DNA of 64,000 bases from Brachypterus glaber. Lineage: Eukaryota; Arthropoda; Insecta; Coleoptera; Kateretidae. Both the position numbers and the translations under genes were made by a program. Shown here piece by piece: positions 43,652 through 55,178 of this stretch; within the stretch, counting starts at the first letter, position 1, and each line of letters starts with the position of its first letter. The notes under the pieces were generated by a model, which was not told the DNA's origin, did no database searches, and was given only the letters and a program-made list of their open reading frames with translations. The DNA lies in the NCBI GenBank assembly GCA_958510825.1, contig OY294051.1, positions 26,399,265-26,463,264 of the forward strand. The letters run 5' to 3'.

Positions 43652-45220
43652 CCACTATGGAACGAAGCGGGCTATACGTTGGACATCGTATCTTTCTTGA
43701 AAACGGTAGTCGGGATTTTGATAAAATTTGGTGTGTACCTACCTAGCTATTTTTAGGTACGAGAAAGCCTTTTAGCTAGGTTTCATTTTTGGCAAAAATC
43801 TAGAAATTTGGAAAATCTGGAAATCTTAGAAAAGATTAAATTTATTTTTTTTATATGATTAATTACCATTTAGCGTATAAGAAAGAAGTAATATGGATAA
43901 GTTCTAAAAAATAAAAAATATGGATAAGTTCTGGAAAATGTGTATAACTTATTATCTTAGCTAATAAGTTTGGCTTTTTGGAGTGGAATTAAAACATTTA
44001 CCTAACTATTGAGTTGAAAATTTCTGGAAAAATTCTGGAAATATTCTGGAAAAATTCTGAAATTTTTTTAAAATAGTGACAAAAATTTTTTATAAAAAAA
44101 ATGTGATAATAAAACAAACTAAAGTAAATAATTTTTATATAGGTACTTTTATCAAAAACCAGTAATTCCCTAGCTTCCTTGAATAATTCCTTTACTTTAT
44201 TTTTACAAGTAGGTCTCATACTGGAAATTACTGGATCTGAGGTTAACAATAAGCTATGCAAGATATCCTCATTGTTTGCCTCTCTAGACATTTTTCTTGC
44301 GTGATTTTCTCTGAATTTTTCCAGAATTTTCCAACTCAATAGTTAGCTAAATGTTTTAATTTTACTTGAAAAAGCCAAATTGTTTACTTAAAATTATAAT
44401 TTTACAAGTTATACACATTTTCCAGAATTCTTCCAAATTTGTACACTAAATGGTAAATATTAAAAAGCAATTAAATTTAATTTTTTTAAAGATTTCCAGA
44501 TTTACATTTTTTTTCCAAAAACAAGGTTAAAAGAAACTTCGTTTTTCGAAAATTGAAAAAAATATATATTTTTAAATTTTTGTTATCTGGGCCTTTTTTG
44601 GCAATTTTGCGAAATTTAAAACTACCGTACTATTCTAACGCTTAAGCTAAGCTAAGCTAACGTAATTACCAGATAATATTACCCACCGCAAAGAAATTCT
44701 GTAAAAGTTTATGTGAAAAGTTATTTTTTTTTTATTGTTGTTTAAAACAAAAATTTAAATTAAAGAGGTTTTGGGGTTTTCTGGGATCTGATTTTTGCAT
44801 AGGTTTTTTCCTTATTTAGTCCACTATAATGTAGTTATAAAAAATATGCGGAACTTTGCGGGACTTTAACGAAAAAACAAAAAATGTCGCAAAATTAAAA
44901 AAAAAATTGTAATACAAAAAATATACAAAATATTTTATTTTTTTTATATAATACTCTTTTAAATTGTTATTATTGCGCAGTTAATAGAAAAAGATTATAT
45001 TGTAAGATAACAAAAAAAAAGACTACAAATTTTCGTAGCATAATCAAGACATCTAATATAAGCGTTCATTTATCTAGGTAACCTTAGTTATAGATGGAAA
45101 TTTTGCCTCTACTCAATGTATAAGATAATTAACTATAAGAAAAATGCATTTAAACCCTTATTTTTCATTTTTTGTTTTTTACCCGATGTCCTGCCTATGG
45201 CCCGGTTCGTTCCATAGTGG
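43652..45220. mobile_element. 1.57-kb element with CCACTATGG ends, 3-bp target
   Basis: Ends CCACTATGGAACGAAGCGGGC-like (43652 on) and GCCCGGTTCGTTCCATAGTGG, flanked by GCC (43649-43651 and 45221-45223). The sister copy at 39 kb has GTC once at this site. A 3-bp duplication is compatible with PIF/Harbinger- or CACTA-type elements; neither is proven. The interior holds a large imperfect hairpin (about 43790-44530) with a minus-strand open frame in its loop. Confidence 0.75.
43998..44339 (-). pseudogene. 113-residue frame, possible captured BESS-like exon
   Basis: The first 65 residues look protein-like: SREANNEDILHSLLLTSDPV and then RPTCKNKVKELFKEARELL. The pattern of acidic residue, hydrophobic HSLL, basic KVKELF helix is loosely like the BESS motif that follows MADF domains in insect DNA-binding proteins. 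The C-terminal 45 residues read through the hairpin arm and are not plausible protein. The frame lies in the loop of the hairpin inside the CCACTATGG element, where a captured gene fragment is conceivable. Low confidence; chance is possible. Confidence 0.3.
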
Positions 45221-45310
45221 GCCCCCTCATTAAAAAAAAACACCAAACAACAAAAAACCAATAGAAACTTCGTGCAAGGAGAGCTGCAATTAGGCGCTTG
45301 TGCATTTTTA

Positions 45311-46190
45311 ATATAAGTAGATAGTCTCTTTTAATATTTGCATATGCAATAAAATAATTTTATACTTATTAACATACCCATTTGGATTTGGGTCAAACAC
45401 ATTAAATGTAATCTGTATGGTATTAGATTTTTCTCTAATTCAATTACTTTAATTTGAAAGGCAAGATGTTTAATTAAAATTACTATTTTATTAATATTAT
45501 ATACTTTTAAAGATTAAATAATTTTACACAACCCAAAAATCTTTTTGGTACCTACCTACTAAATCTATGTTAACATAGATACCACACATACATTTTGCAA
45601 AAGCAGCTATTTAATACTTGACTTTTTTGTTAGGTTTGGCAATAGTTTTAACTGGTAATTCTCCTTTAAACGAGAAATTTTCCACGAGTACTGCGCATAA
45701 AGTTCGAAAAAGTTGGTAAAATTCCGTTTTTTGGAAATATTATAGGTTCTAGCAAAGAAATAACAAAAAAGTGCTATTTTTTTAATCAAAAGTAGATACA
45801 CATAATTAGTAATTGATCCTGAACTTTTCAAAAAAAATTAAAAAATTAGTTTTTGAGAAAAATGCCCTCAAACTTTTTCGAAAACAAAAAACTGTCAAAA
45901 CTAATTTGATAAAACTTTTTAATAAAAAAATATGATTTTTTTAATGGCGAAAACCGCAGTTCTCCAGGTTAAATAGTTTTTGAATTATTGCACGTCAGTC
46001 ACATTTTCGAGAAATTTAAAAAATTTGCAAAAAAATAAAAAATAAATATTTTCCAAGCGGGGCGTTTTTAAAAAAATCCCGTTGAGGTTTTTACTCTAAC
46101 ATAGGTGTGCTTGTACATAAAAAAATAATCAGCCAAATCCGTGACCCAGGCCCTCCGCCCTGCCTGAATCGGCGCGGATATCATCTAATA
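45311..46190. other. intronic DNA, no feature recognised
   Basis: AT-rich with homopolymers. The minus-strand frame 45607-45831 is Lys/Phe/Tyr-rich low-complexity sequence. Confidence 0.4.
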
Positions 46191-46194
46191 CTAA

Positions 46195-46355
46195 TACAGG
46201 ATAATTTTAAAATAGCTACATCATCGAACCCCATTTGAAAAGGCGTAGCTCCCTTAGGAGTCGGTTTTGAACATTATTAGGAACTTTTTCATATTTTTTG
46301 ATGTAGAATCATCCCTTAAAAAGAGTATAGCTATTTCAAAACCATACTGTATGTA
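46195..46355 (+). repeat. diverged fragment of the ACAGGGTGATCA family
   Basis: GGCGTAGCTCCCTTAGGAGT, AGGAACTTTTTCATATTTTT, GATGTAGAATCA and CTTAAA match 21600-21690 (in reverse sense to the right arm's outside) and 20580-20660. About 160 bp, no ends. Confidence 0.6.
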
Positions 46356-47514
46356 TCACATATGAACAATAAATTTAAACAAAATTTATTCATTTAATAA
46401 AATTTTCTTATTAATCTATCTATATATAGTGTTAGCTATGGGTTTAAAAATGGAATTCGATTTTGCCAAAATGAGAAATGTTTTATTCTGTGCAATGTCT
46501 TCGGTCTTATATTATTAAAGATAAGCTATTTGAATATTTAACACGCTTTTCTCCAATATTATTACCCTCGGAATATTCTTTTTTGCACATTTTCTGGTCG
46601 TGTATATTATTTTAATAAAATTATTACATAATACTACATAAAATTATATGGTTGAAGTCGTAAAATTTGCAATATTTATTATTATAAGAATATAAACCAG
46701 CAATTTTATTAATATTATTATCAAATTAGGTTAACCCAAACGCTGCAGCGCGCTGTATCTACAATACCAAAAATTCTAATCAGGGCTGTGCCGTGGGGTG
46801 AGGAAACGAGGCGGCTCACAGTGTTTTGTCAAGGGTAAAAGTTGGCCATTCGAGGTTTTAAAAAACTTTTTTCGGAAATTTATTTTTTTTAATATAATGT
46901 ACTATTCTACATTAATGGGTCTATAAGGATTGATACTTTTTTTATTAAAAATTATTTTGGTAGGCAAAATATACTCCTAAGGTTTTTATAATACCATTTT
47001 TTTCCTAAATGGGAGTTCTAGTTTAAGAGCACATAACTTTTTTTCTCTGTAACTATTAAATAAATATATATATTTAGCTAAAATTTGTGTCTTTTGCAAG
47101 TATTTTCATGCTAAATTTAATTTTTGTTTTTGTTCCTAACAGACCAAAAATATACTGGAAAAAGTAATGAATATTTTTTAAATATATTTTTTCAAATGGA
47201 CCTTCGTTGTTCTCGCCGCTTGCCGCCGCACTATTTTTTAATATGTTCCTTGGTACGTTGCCCTAAAGTTGTAGCTCCCACTTTTCACCACTTTGGATTT
47301 TATGTCCAAAAACCCGTTTTGTTGCATAGCGTTTTTTGCTAAAACTTTTAAAAATGACAACATCTTTAAGATTACTTCATTACCTTTAAAGTAAAGTTTT
47401 GTATTTCTAGTATTTGGGTAACTGTTTACCTGTTAAACTTATTTGGATATTATTATTTTTTTCTAAAGTTGTGTATAAATAGGAATTAAAATTATATTTA
47501 AGTAATGAACCCAA
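46356..47514. other. intronic DNA, no feature recognised
   Basis: Only chance frames (for example 47124-47342). A GC-richer phrase near 46740-46830 has no partner in the window. Confidence 0.4.
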
Positions 47515-47770
47515 TCCTAACTTTTGAACGAGTTGAGATATCGATTTCAAATTTGAAACACGAAAATAAGACAACCCAAACTATATTTTTGCATATATTT
47601 GATATCTTCAACCCAATGTGGACTGGGGGCACGGAGGGCCGCTTTTTTTAATGGGGTCTTGTGATACATAATTTTAAAGCTTATAATATTCTCTTTTTAA
47701 TCATATAGTTTTAATTTTTTTAAAAAATTTTAAAACAAAAATAAATTTTCAGTTTTTTTTTTAATACGAA
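47515..47770 (+). repeat. left-arm fragment of the CAGTGCGGTCC family
   Basis: Collinear with 32630-32870: TAACTTTTGAACGAGTTGAG, ATATCGA(T/C)TTCAAATTT, ATATATTTGATAT, GTGATACAT(A/C)ATTTTAAAGC and TTATAATATTCTC. The terminal CAGT end is lost. Confidence 0.75.
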
Positions 47771-48879
47771 CCTTCCTATCATTTTTAAAATTTGTCCCAT
47801 TTTACGAACGGCACCGGTATTTTTTTATTATTTTTTTATATTCAGGTGACTTTTCTTCAGAAATATCATTCAGATATGTATTAAGACCTATCTCAGATTT
47901 TACCAGTAGTAGAATCAGCATAAAAAAATCTTTTAAATGAGCTATACATATCTTATATTGCTTTTTTCTGAGTGCCCATTTTTGCAAAATTACAAATTTT
48001 AAAATAATTTAACTGTTTGTGCTCTATTATCTCGAGTTTCAGTAAACCGTTTTTTGATTACCACCATTGTATTCGGCATGAAAAAACCTTTAAAATGACC
48101 TGTAACATGTAATATTTTCTTGGATCCTTAACAGTTCCAGCGTAGATATTTCGAATTTTCAACGTTAAAAACTTTTTTAAATTAAAAAAAGAAGCGCCAG
48201 ATAGATTTTTTTAATTTTCACCAAAAATGTTCCTAATCGATTCACAAAAAAAAATTGGTTTTTCGAAAAAAAATTAAAACTCTAAAAACCTATAGTATAC
48301 AGAGTAGAAGCATAGATTTTAAGATATGATACTACTTGAAAAAAAAAAAATATTAAAAAATGTTCACATACGTATAATTTGGACCCTAAGGTCCTTTATG
48401 TTTCCAGTTATGCCGAAAGTTATGTTCTTTTCAAAATGAGGATTTTTATGGCTTATAATATTATAATCTCTAAACATTTCTATATATAATTCGTGTACGA
48501 ATACTATAAGCAATATCTCCCAATTTTTAAACTGGGATTATCTCGACTAAACTAAGTTTTAGTTAAAAATACAGACCGTCTATTCGATCCAAGTTTAAAT
48601 CATCGATGTAACTGCCCTTATAACCCTAAATATAATTAATAAAAATCATAAACCTTGATAAAAGCATAAAACTCGAAACGTATTTAGTGGCATGTCGGAC
48701 AAAGAAAACATTGGTTAAGGGGGGTTTATGGTGGAATTTCTTCGGAAAATTAAAAAATATTTTTTTATATTTTCTGTTAGAAAACACTCTTAGAAATATA
48801 TAAAAACTTATTTGGATGTTTTGTACGACCCTTAAATAAGAATATTTTGAAATATTTTCAATATTTTCCTTAAAATTGG
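47771..48879. other. intronic DNA with a MITE remnant
   Basis: 48525-48620 matches the inner part of the MITE at 41431-41565 (AAACTGGGATTATCTC(G)AC, TTAGTTAAAAATAC, ATCCAAGTTTAAA) without the GGGCCACTTG ends. The rest shows no supported feature. Confidence 0.5.
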
Positions 48880-49425
48880 TATATAGGGGCGATTGGGGTT
48901 GACGAATTTGAATCTGATAATAACTTTTTTCTAATTTCACCCCCTGAGGGGTGGGGGTAGTTTTTGTGAAAACTGGTATATTGGGGTTTTTAAGGTTTCT
49001 GAAAGTGAATCTGATATTAAAAAAATTCTAAGTCCACCCCCTGGGGTGGGAGGTAGTTTTCGTGAAAAATGGTATATTGGGGTATATATCTGATTATAAA
49101 AAAATTCTAGCTTCCCCCCAAAGGGGCGGGGGGTAGTTTTCGTTAAAATTGGTGTATTGGGGTTTTTCAGGTTGCTGAAAGTAAATCTGATAATAATATT
49201 ACTCCACCCCTTGAGGGGCAAGGGGTAGTTTTATTGAAAAATTATATATTGGGGTTTTTGAGGTCGCTAAAACTGATACTTATAATAACTTTTTTTTAAT
49301 TTGAGGGTAGTTTTTGTGAAAGTTGATATATTTTTAAGGTTGCTAAAATTAAATCTAATAATAAAAAATCTATTTTAGAGGTGTAAAATGGGAAAGCTCT
49401 TTTACTGGGCAGTGTATTTTTGAAG
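48880..49425 (+). repeat. tandem array, units of about 100-130 bp
   Basis: Five units with AATCTGATAATAA(A), CACCCC(C/T)TGAGGGG, GGTAGTTTT(C/T)GTGAAA and TATATTGGGGTTTTT(A/G)AGG. The last unit passes into ATGGGAAAGCTCTTTTACTG and GGCAGTGTATTTTT, which also ends the single copy at 8250-8385. Unit length and sequence vary. Frames in it are repeat artefacts. Confidence 0.8.
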
Positions 49426-49619
49426 ATTTTCGGAGGAAAAGCTTTAAACGCGCTTTTTTTTAAACAGAATTTTTTGATCTGGCGCAGGTGATTTTTAAAA
49501 ATCTACTAAATCGATCTACTTCAAATTTTAACTGCTTACTCTTCGTACGTGTCCCTATCGCAGGAACTAGAATTATAATTTTTTTTAAACAATTGTAAAA
49601 GTTATAAACAATTAAAGTT

Positions 49620-49925
49620 GAAAAAAAAGGTAGCCATTTTGTTGTTTTTTCATAAAAAAAATATAATTCTACTTCCTGCGATAACCAGTAACATAATTAA
49701 CAAGAATCCATTTTTCTTTTTGCTCTCAGATTACCTGGATCAAGAAATCACCTGCGCCAGCAAAAAAAGTCATCATGTTCACGCCGCCATTTTGAAAAAA
49801 GTTCTGATAAAAAAAGAGATTTTTTTTTTGTAAACTTCAAACTATATATTTTATGTATAAGAAAGCCCTACAATAAAATATAACTTTTTCTACGAAAAAA
49901 AAAAATGTTTTTAAAAAAGGTTGAT
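49620..49925 (-). repeat. dispersed repeat, minus copy
   Basis: Inverted partner of 31900-32270 (CATAATTAACAAGAATCCAT, AAATCACCTGCGCCAGCAAA, TTCACGCCGCCATTTTGAAA). Both copies lie in introns of the receptor gene and could pair in the pre-mRNA. Confidence 0.7.
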
Positions 49926-50015
49926 TCCAGCAGAAAATCCCCTTAAAAGTCAGCAGCAGCAAAAACACGGAAATTCGTGCTTTAATTGATTCATTAGTGA
50001 ACCAATGACAATGAC

Positions 50016-50284
50016 AATTGGGCCGCGTTAAGTAGACATCTACCAACCCACATTGTGAGATGACAGTAAATTGTTGAACTTTGTCCCTAATAACTTTTAA
50101 ACGTTTTGACTAAAACCCTCAATATTAAAAAATTTTTTCACGTGTTCATGTATTGATGTATGAATATGTACAAAATATGTAATCTTTAATTCAATTCATG
50201 TAAAAGATATTGGGTAAAATGTTCCGTAACTTACTGTCATCTCACATTGAGGGTTGGTAGGTTTCTGCTTAACGCGTCCCAATT
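50016..50284. mobile_element. 270-bp hairpin element, 60-bp arms
   Basis: AATTGGGCCGCGTTAAGTAG and CTGCTTAACGCGTCCCAATT are the ends; the arms continue through CTACCAACCC and TGAGATGACAGTAA. AT-rich loop. MITE-like. Confidence 0.8.
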
Positions 50285-51346
50285 ATCATACGAAAATTGA
50301 AAAACTAATCATTCTCTCTGCATGTTAAAGCATTTTTTTTCTTTGCATGAATAGTATAATATATTCTATTGTAAACTAAGCTGGGCCAAAGAAACAATTT
50401 TTCATTTCGCTAATGACAATAGCCGCAAAAGTTTCCACTTTTATTTATGTGAATATTTTTTTTAATCCTTTAATGTCTTCGCGTGTCACACGGCGAAAGA
50501 AAATTTCAAAATAGGCTAAAATAGGTATACATAACATGAACTTTTTCGAAAACAGCTTACGATGCCTTCCAATCTCGGGTTTTAAAATGTATTTTTTTTT
50601 TTAATTAGTCAACATTTCGGAAAACATTGTCTAAAATAGTGTGCGAATGTGATATTTTCAGTATTTTTGATTATTTTTTGGTTTACTAAACAGGATACTA
50701 ACATTTTTTGCGGGTATCGCATTTAGCGAAGTCGAAAAAAATCTTTTTTTGACCCAGATTATTGTATATATGTCAGTATGGTTGAAATCCTTGATTCAAT
50801 CAACATTTATTGCGACTTCAGTATAGCACATTTTTTTTCAAAACCTAATTATTTGTAATCGTTTTAAAAAGCTTTTTTATATAGAGCTCTACGTTCATTT
50901 TAGGACTAAATTTAAAATGTATATATATTTATCGATACGTTTTCGATAAAAAACATACGAGATATTAAAAAAATATAGATATAAGTGGCATTTACTAGGT
51001 TCCTGGATTTATACAGGGCGGGCGTCTAAGACTAATCAGATGATTTCTGGCGTTATTAACAGAGATATCACTATGAAATTTTTACCAGTCAATATAGACC
51101 AAGTTACCTTCAATTGACCCTAAAAAAAAGTTTTCTACTCTTTTTTGGTTTTGGGCTAGAGCTCCACACGTGCATTTTTTTAGCATAACAACATTTTTAA
51201 ATGCCAAAATTAAAAAATATATATTTTTTATTATTATTGTATTATAGTTTTTTTTACTAAAAAAATTATTTTTCTATTAAAATTTTTAATTTTAAAAAAT
51301 CTTTAAAAATGTCACTTTTATTGTGGAATGACGCTATCGCAAAAAA
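50285..51346. other. intronic DNA, no feature recognised
   Basis: Long AT-rich stretch up to the LTR element. No ORF or repeat partner supported. Confidence 0.4.
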
Positions 51347-51350
51347 ATAG

Positions 51351-53480
51351 TGTAACGATATAAATCGTCACTTTGTAATATAGCAAGGGTTAATTAAACT
51401 ATTCGTTTACTTACGTTATAATTTATGTTTATTTTGTATATAAATAGTTACGTACGTACAGAACTATTTTGTATCTGGGACTATTTTGTAGCAGGAACTG
51501 AATTCTAACCATATAAGTCTCTATTCCATAGTTCTACCTGAAAATAACATAAAGAAAACATAATCAGAATATGATTTTTAATAATAAAGAATCATATGAC
51601 TTATTTCTCTATAATACATTTGTCTATGGACTTACCTGGTTTTTATATGTTTCAGAGTCTATTGAGGGTTGGATTTCACTGGCTTTCACCTGTAGCTTGT
51701 CTCTCCTGGAAAGTGGTGTATGCTTATTCCTTCGGGATAATCCAGAATTTGTTGAAAATAGTTTGCTGGAACTGCTCACTTAGATTCAGTATTTTGTTTA
51801 TACTTAGTTCACAGGGCACTTAGTATTCTGTTCGTATTTTTATTAGTTTTGCTGATAAACAATAAGTATTGTTTATATTTGTTTCTTAGAGTAATATTTT
51901 GAGGTTAGATATCACTAATACGGATTTATTAGGAAATATTCTTTTTAGTTATTATTTTTGGTGTAGTTTTCGTTACCTTTATTAGGAATCCTATACGGTA
52001 AAACTGTAGTTGATAATGACTTACATAGATGTCGCTAATAGTTCAGAAATAGGATTTTATTTACCTGAAGGGTTCATACTAGTGAATAAGGTCGATTTTC
52101 GCTCTTCTTGAAGCAACTCTGTACAATGGTGGTGTCATTTTGACGAGTGTTTATTTTCTGTAATCATCGAAGTAATCCTTCATGTATTTTTATTTAAAGT
52201 TAGTGAAAATGAATATTTAAACAATGCGGAAGATATTGTAACTGTTATTTTCTACAATTACGCATTTATAACGTTTCGATGGACATCGAAGACTTAGTAT
52301 GACACGTAAGTTAAGTTTTTCTGTTTCTTAGAATATTTCTGAGATATAATTATTGTTTTAGCACCATTATTACTACATTACTAGACCATTAATTATTACT
52401 ACATTACTAGACCATTAATTAATTACTATTTCTATACCATTACTCACCATTTCTATACCATTAATATGGAATTACATTAATTTAAGTTGAAGTTTATTTT
52501 GGTATATTTGATATACAAGTTCTCCGCATGGAGTGATGTTCTGTTGGAACATGGTTCTGTAATTTTCGGCATAGATAAATTCTATATGACCGTCTAGCAG
52601 ACAATTTTACATTGGACATAATTTTCAAAAGTATATTTTATCCCGGACAACATTTTCAATCGTACATTTTATCCTGGAAGATGATTTTTCCAAAGTAGAT
52701 GGGACAGCCTATATTTTTTTCTTTCATTTGAGAAATGAATTCATCAGCATAGGGGAGACTTGTACAGATGGAGACGATGGAATTCATACCTCATGGATTT
52801 TGCAGAAACCAGCTAAGTACTCTTTCTGAAAACTTTTGAAAGCAATATTTCATATTTTTAAATTCTTTTATTTCAATATTCTTATAACTGTAAACTTTAT
52901 CAGATCTGATATAGTATTGTTTAATACTATATGCCCTTCTGGCTTTTGTTCATTTTTAGGTACTTATTTTTTTTTAAACATTTAATCTCATTTATTAATT
53001 ATTAAATATCATACTTTTGATTAAATGATTTCTAATTTAAGCATGACTTTTATACACTGCAAGAAATGATTGCTGTTTACATACATTTCTTGGTGCTTGC
53101 TGAACTTCATGTTTTCTTTATACATTTAAGTCGAATGATTTCTGAATTTAGTAATTTTTTATTAAGATTTCTTTAATTATATCTTAATATAATTACACAT
53201 ATTTTTTATACATATTAATACATTACTTGATGTGCTTTCATTAAGTTTATTTATAATAAATTTCTCAAATGAATTATCTTATTTTATTTAAGGGTTATAT
53301 TTTCTCAAACTGAAAAGCTTAAGTATTTACACTAGGTTGTTACTTACCTAAAGGAGTAAAAGCTAAAGTAACTGGCGCCCCTAACAACATTAATCAATTC
53401 TTTCTATTTTTCCCTTGCCCATACCCATTGCTCCGCTGTCAAAACTAGCCGTTGGCAGTGAACGTATTAATTACGGTACA
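51351..53480 (+). repeat. 5' LTR
   Basis: 2130 bp, TGTAACGATATAAATC to TTACGGTACA. Contains an internal short tandem zone (52363-52470) built on TACTACATTACTAGACCATT and TTTCTATACCATTA. The 70-75-residue frames within are identical in both LTRs and have no recognisable domain. The promoter must lie inside, but I cannot point to a certain TATA box. Confidence 0.93.
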
Positions 53481-53487
53481 CTAATAT

Positions 53488-53505
53488 TGGCGCCCAAGAA
53501 CGTGG
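53488..53505 (+). other. primer binding site (candidate)
   Basis: TGGCGCCCAAGAACGTGG lies 7 bp after the LTR. TGGCGCC matches the 3' ends of several tRNAs (for example some tRNA-Lys); the rest is not a clear match, so the primer tRNA is not named. Confidence 0.55.
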
Positions 53506-54093
53506 TATTTGGATAGATAGAACACTTGTTTTTTTAATTTTACTCTATTTTTCTCAGTGTATTTTTTATAAAAATCTAAAGCTTATTTTTTTTTCAGTGT
53601 AACTTAATGTTCATTTTGAGAAAAACTACATATAACTGTTGAATAAAATATTTTTTGTTGAAAATTAAGTCAAATTAGAGTTAATCTGATAAGATATATC
53701 AGATATGTGTTTTTTATGTTTATTCTGAATTTTATGGAATAACATGGAATAGAGAAACTTTGGCGTGGGTTCAGTTTTTCTAGAAATTATCTTTTATTTA
53801 ATAGAAATAAATGGATAATAGGGTATTTATTTATGCGAAGGATATGAATAAATATTAGCTAATTTTGTAGTTTTGGAGACTATTTATAATTATTAATTTG
53901 TCCAATTGAGATAAATAATAATTTAGTTTTTTTTTTTTTTTTTTACATATTTGGGAAATTTTCCAAAGTATGCAAAAACTTTGTTGAGCAGTGTACACAA
54001 AAAAAAATAATTTGTGGTACAGTATAAATATTTTATTATTAAAATAAATATTTTGAGTAAATTAAAGTTAATTTTGAAAAATAAATATTCAAA

Positions 54094-54153
54094 ATGGACG
54101 ATTTAGATAAAATGGAAATTCGATTTTTGACTGCAAAAATGGTAAAAATTTAG
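54094..54153 (+). pseudogene. possible gag start, cut off by deletion
   Basis: ATG at 54094 gives MDDLDKMEIRFLTAK and then a stop at 54151. It follows a 600-bp leader, where the first gag codon of such elements is expected. The next bases already belong to the integrase in another frame, so a large internal deletion seems to join gag start and integrase end near 54135-54150, at short A-rich repeats. Confidence 0.45.
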
Positions 54154-54647
54154 CAAAAATAGGTCTAGCTTTACGAACGTCTGTAAATGAAGTTACGGGG
54201 TATACGCCGGCATTTCTTAATTTTGGGAGGAATGTACCTATCACAGGAACTTATTATGGCAAAATGACATCAACTGATGGTGTTAAATTAGAACCTTGTG
54301 ACAGAGACTCGTATAGCCAAGACTTGGGAAATCTTAAAGAGATTTTTGTTGATGTAAAGAAATATTTACATGAAGCTTATGAACGAAATAAGCGTACTTA
54401 TGATTTGCGCAAGCGTGAAGTAAATTTTGATATAGGTGAAAAAGTTTGGAGACGAAACAAAGTACTCTCAGATGCTAGTAAAAGTTTTGCTGCAAAACTT
54501 GCTCCAAAGTACATACTTTGCAAAGTTGTTGCGAAAAAGTCAAAGTTAGTGTATATTTTGGAAAATGCAGATGGTCATAGAGGCGACTGGCATGTTAAAG
54601 ATCTAAAGAAATATTTTGGATCGAATAGTGACATTTCAGTTGGCTAG
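54150..54647 (+). pseudogene. integrase C-terminal part, Ty3/gypsy-like
   Basis: The frame reads ALRTSVNEVTGYTPAFLNFG (end of the integrase core, the TG.TPA..FGR pattern), then a Lys/Glu-rich helix with the RNKRTYDLRKREVNFDIGEK pattern and KLAPKYILCKVV, the place of the GPY/F-like domain, and ends GDWHVKDLKKYF. The zinc finger, the catalytic DDE residues and all of protease and reverse transcriptase are missing. The first in-frame ATG is 54264, but homology starts earlier. Confidence 0.8.
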
Positions 54648-55166
54648 ATTTTATTAAATAAGAATATATTCTTAGTATTATTCGGAATGATATTTAAAAA
54701 AATATCAATGTATTGAAAATATTTAAAGGGTACCAAAAACTTTTGTATATAGTAGAAAAAAAAATATAAATATATTTTTTGTAGAAGAGAATTCTGGTGC
54801 ACACAGTCAAGTCTTATTTCTATTTTTTTTTATCTTGATAAAACTTAGCTAAAAAGAAAAACAAAATTAATTATGACAATTACCTGATTATGACAATTAC
54901 CTGATTATGACAATTACCTGTTTATGACACACACCGATAAAGTCCCAAAATTATGTTCTACATAAAAGTAGGCGAATGATACACGTAGTTATCAAGCTTA
55001 GCTATTGTTAATTATCAAGTAGTATTTCAAATGATTTACATAAAGTATTGTATTTTTTGTTGATTTATTAAATAAAATATAGTATATATTTTAGCTATTT
55101 AAGTTAAATAGTTATAGAGTTTGGTATAAAAATATTTTTTGTATATTAAATATTTTTATTATTTTT

Positions 55167-55178
55167 GGAGGGGGCATG
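55167..55178 (+). other. polypurine tract
   Basis: GGAGGGGGCATG stands directly before the right LTR, the usual site for plus-strand priming. Confidence 0.7.

Larger units (their letters stand above)
42283..45300. mobile_element. sister copy of 39172-39392 with two insertions
   Basis: The outer parts (42283-42357, 43569-43651 and 45221-45300) together match the 221-bp element at 39172-39392. TGCATTTTTA flanks the whole structure at 42273-42282 and 45301-45310, a 10-bp direct repeat that looks like its target duplication. Inserted are a TA-flanked element (42358-43568) and a GCC-flanked element (43652-45220), so the 3-kb structure is three elements deep. Confidence 0.85.

Noticed and set aside
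48626..49221. Minus-strand frames of 104 and 94 residues
   Set aside because: They read the tandem array 48880-49425 and its flank; the Pro/Lys pattern follows the unit.
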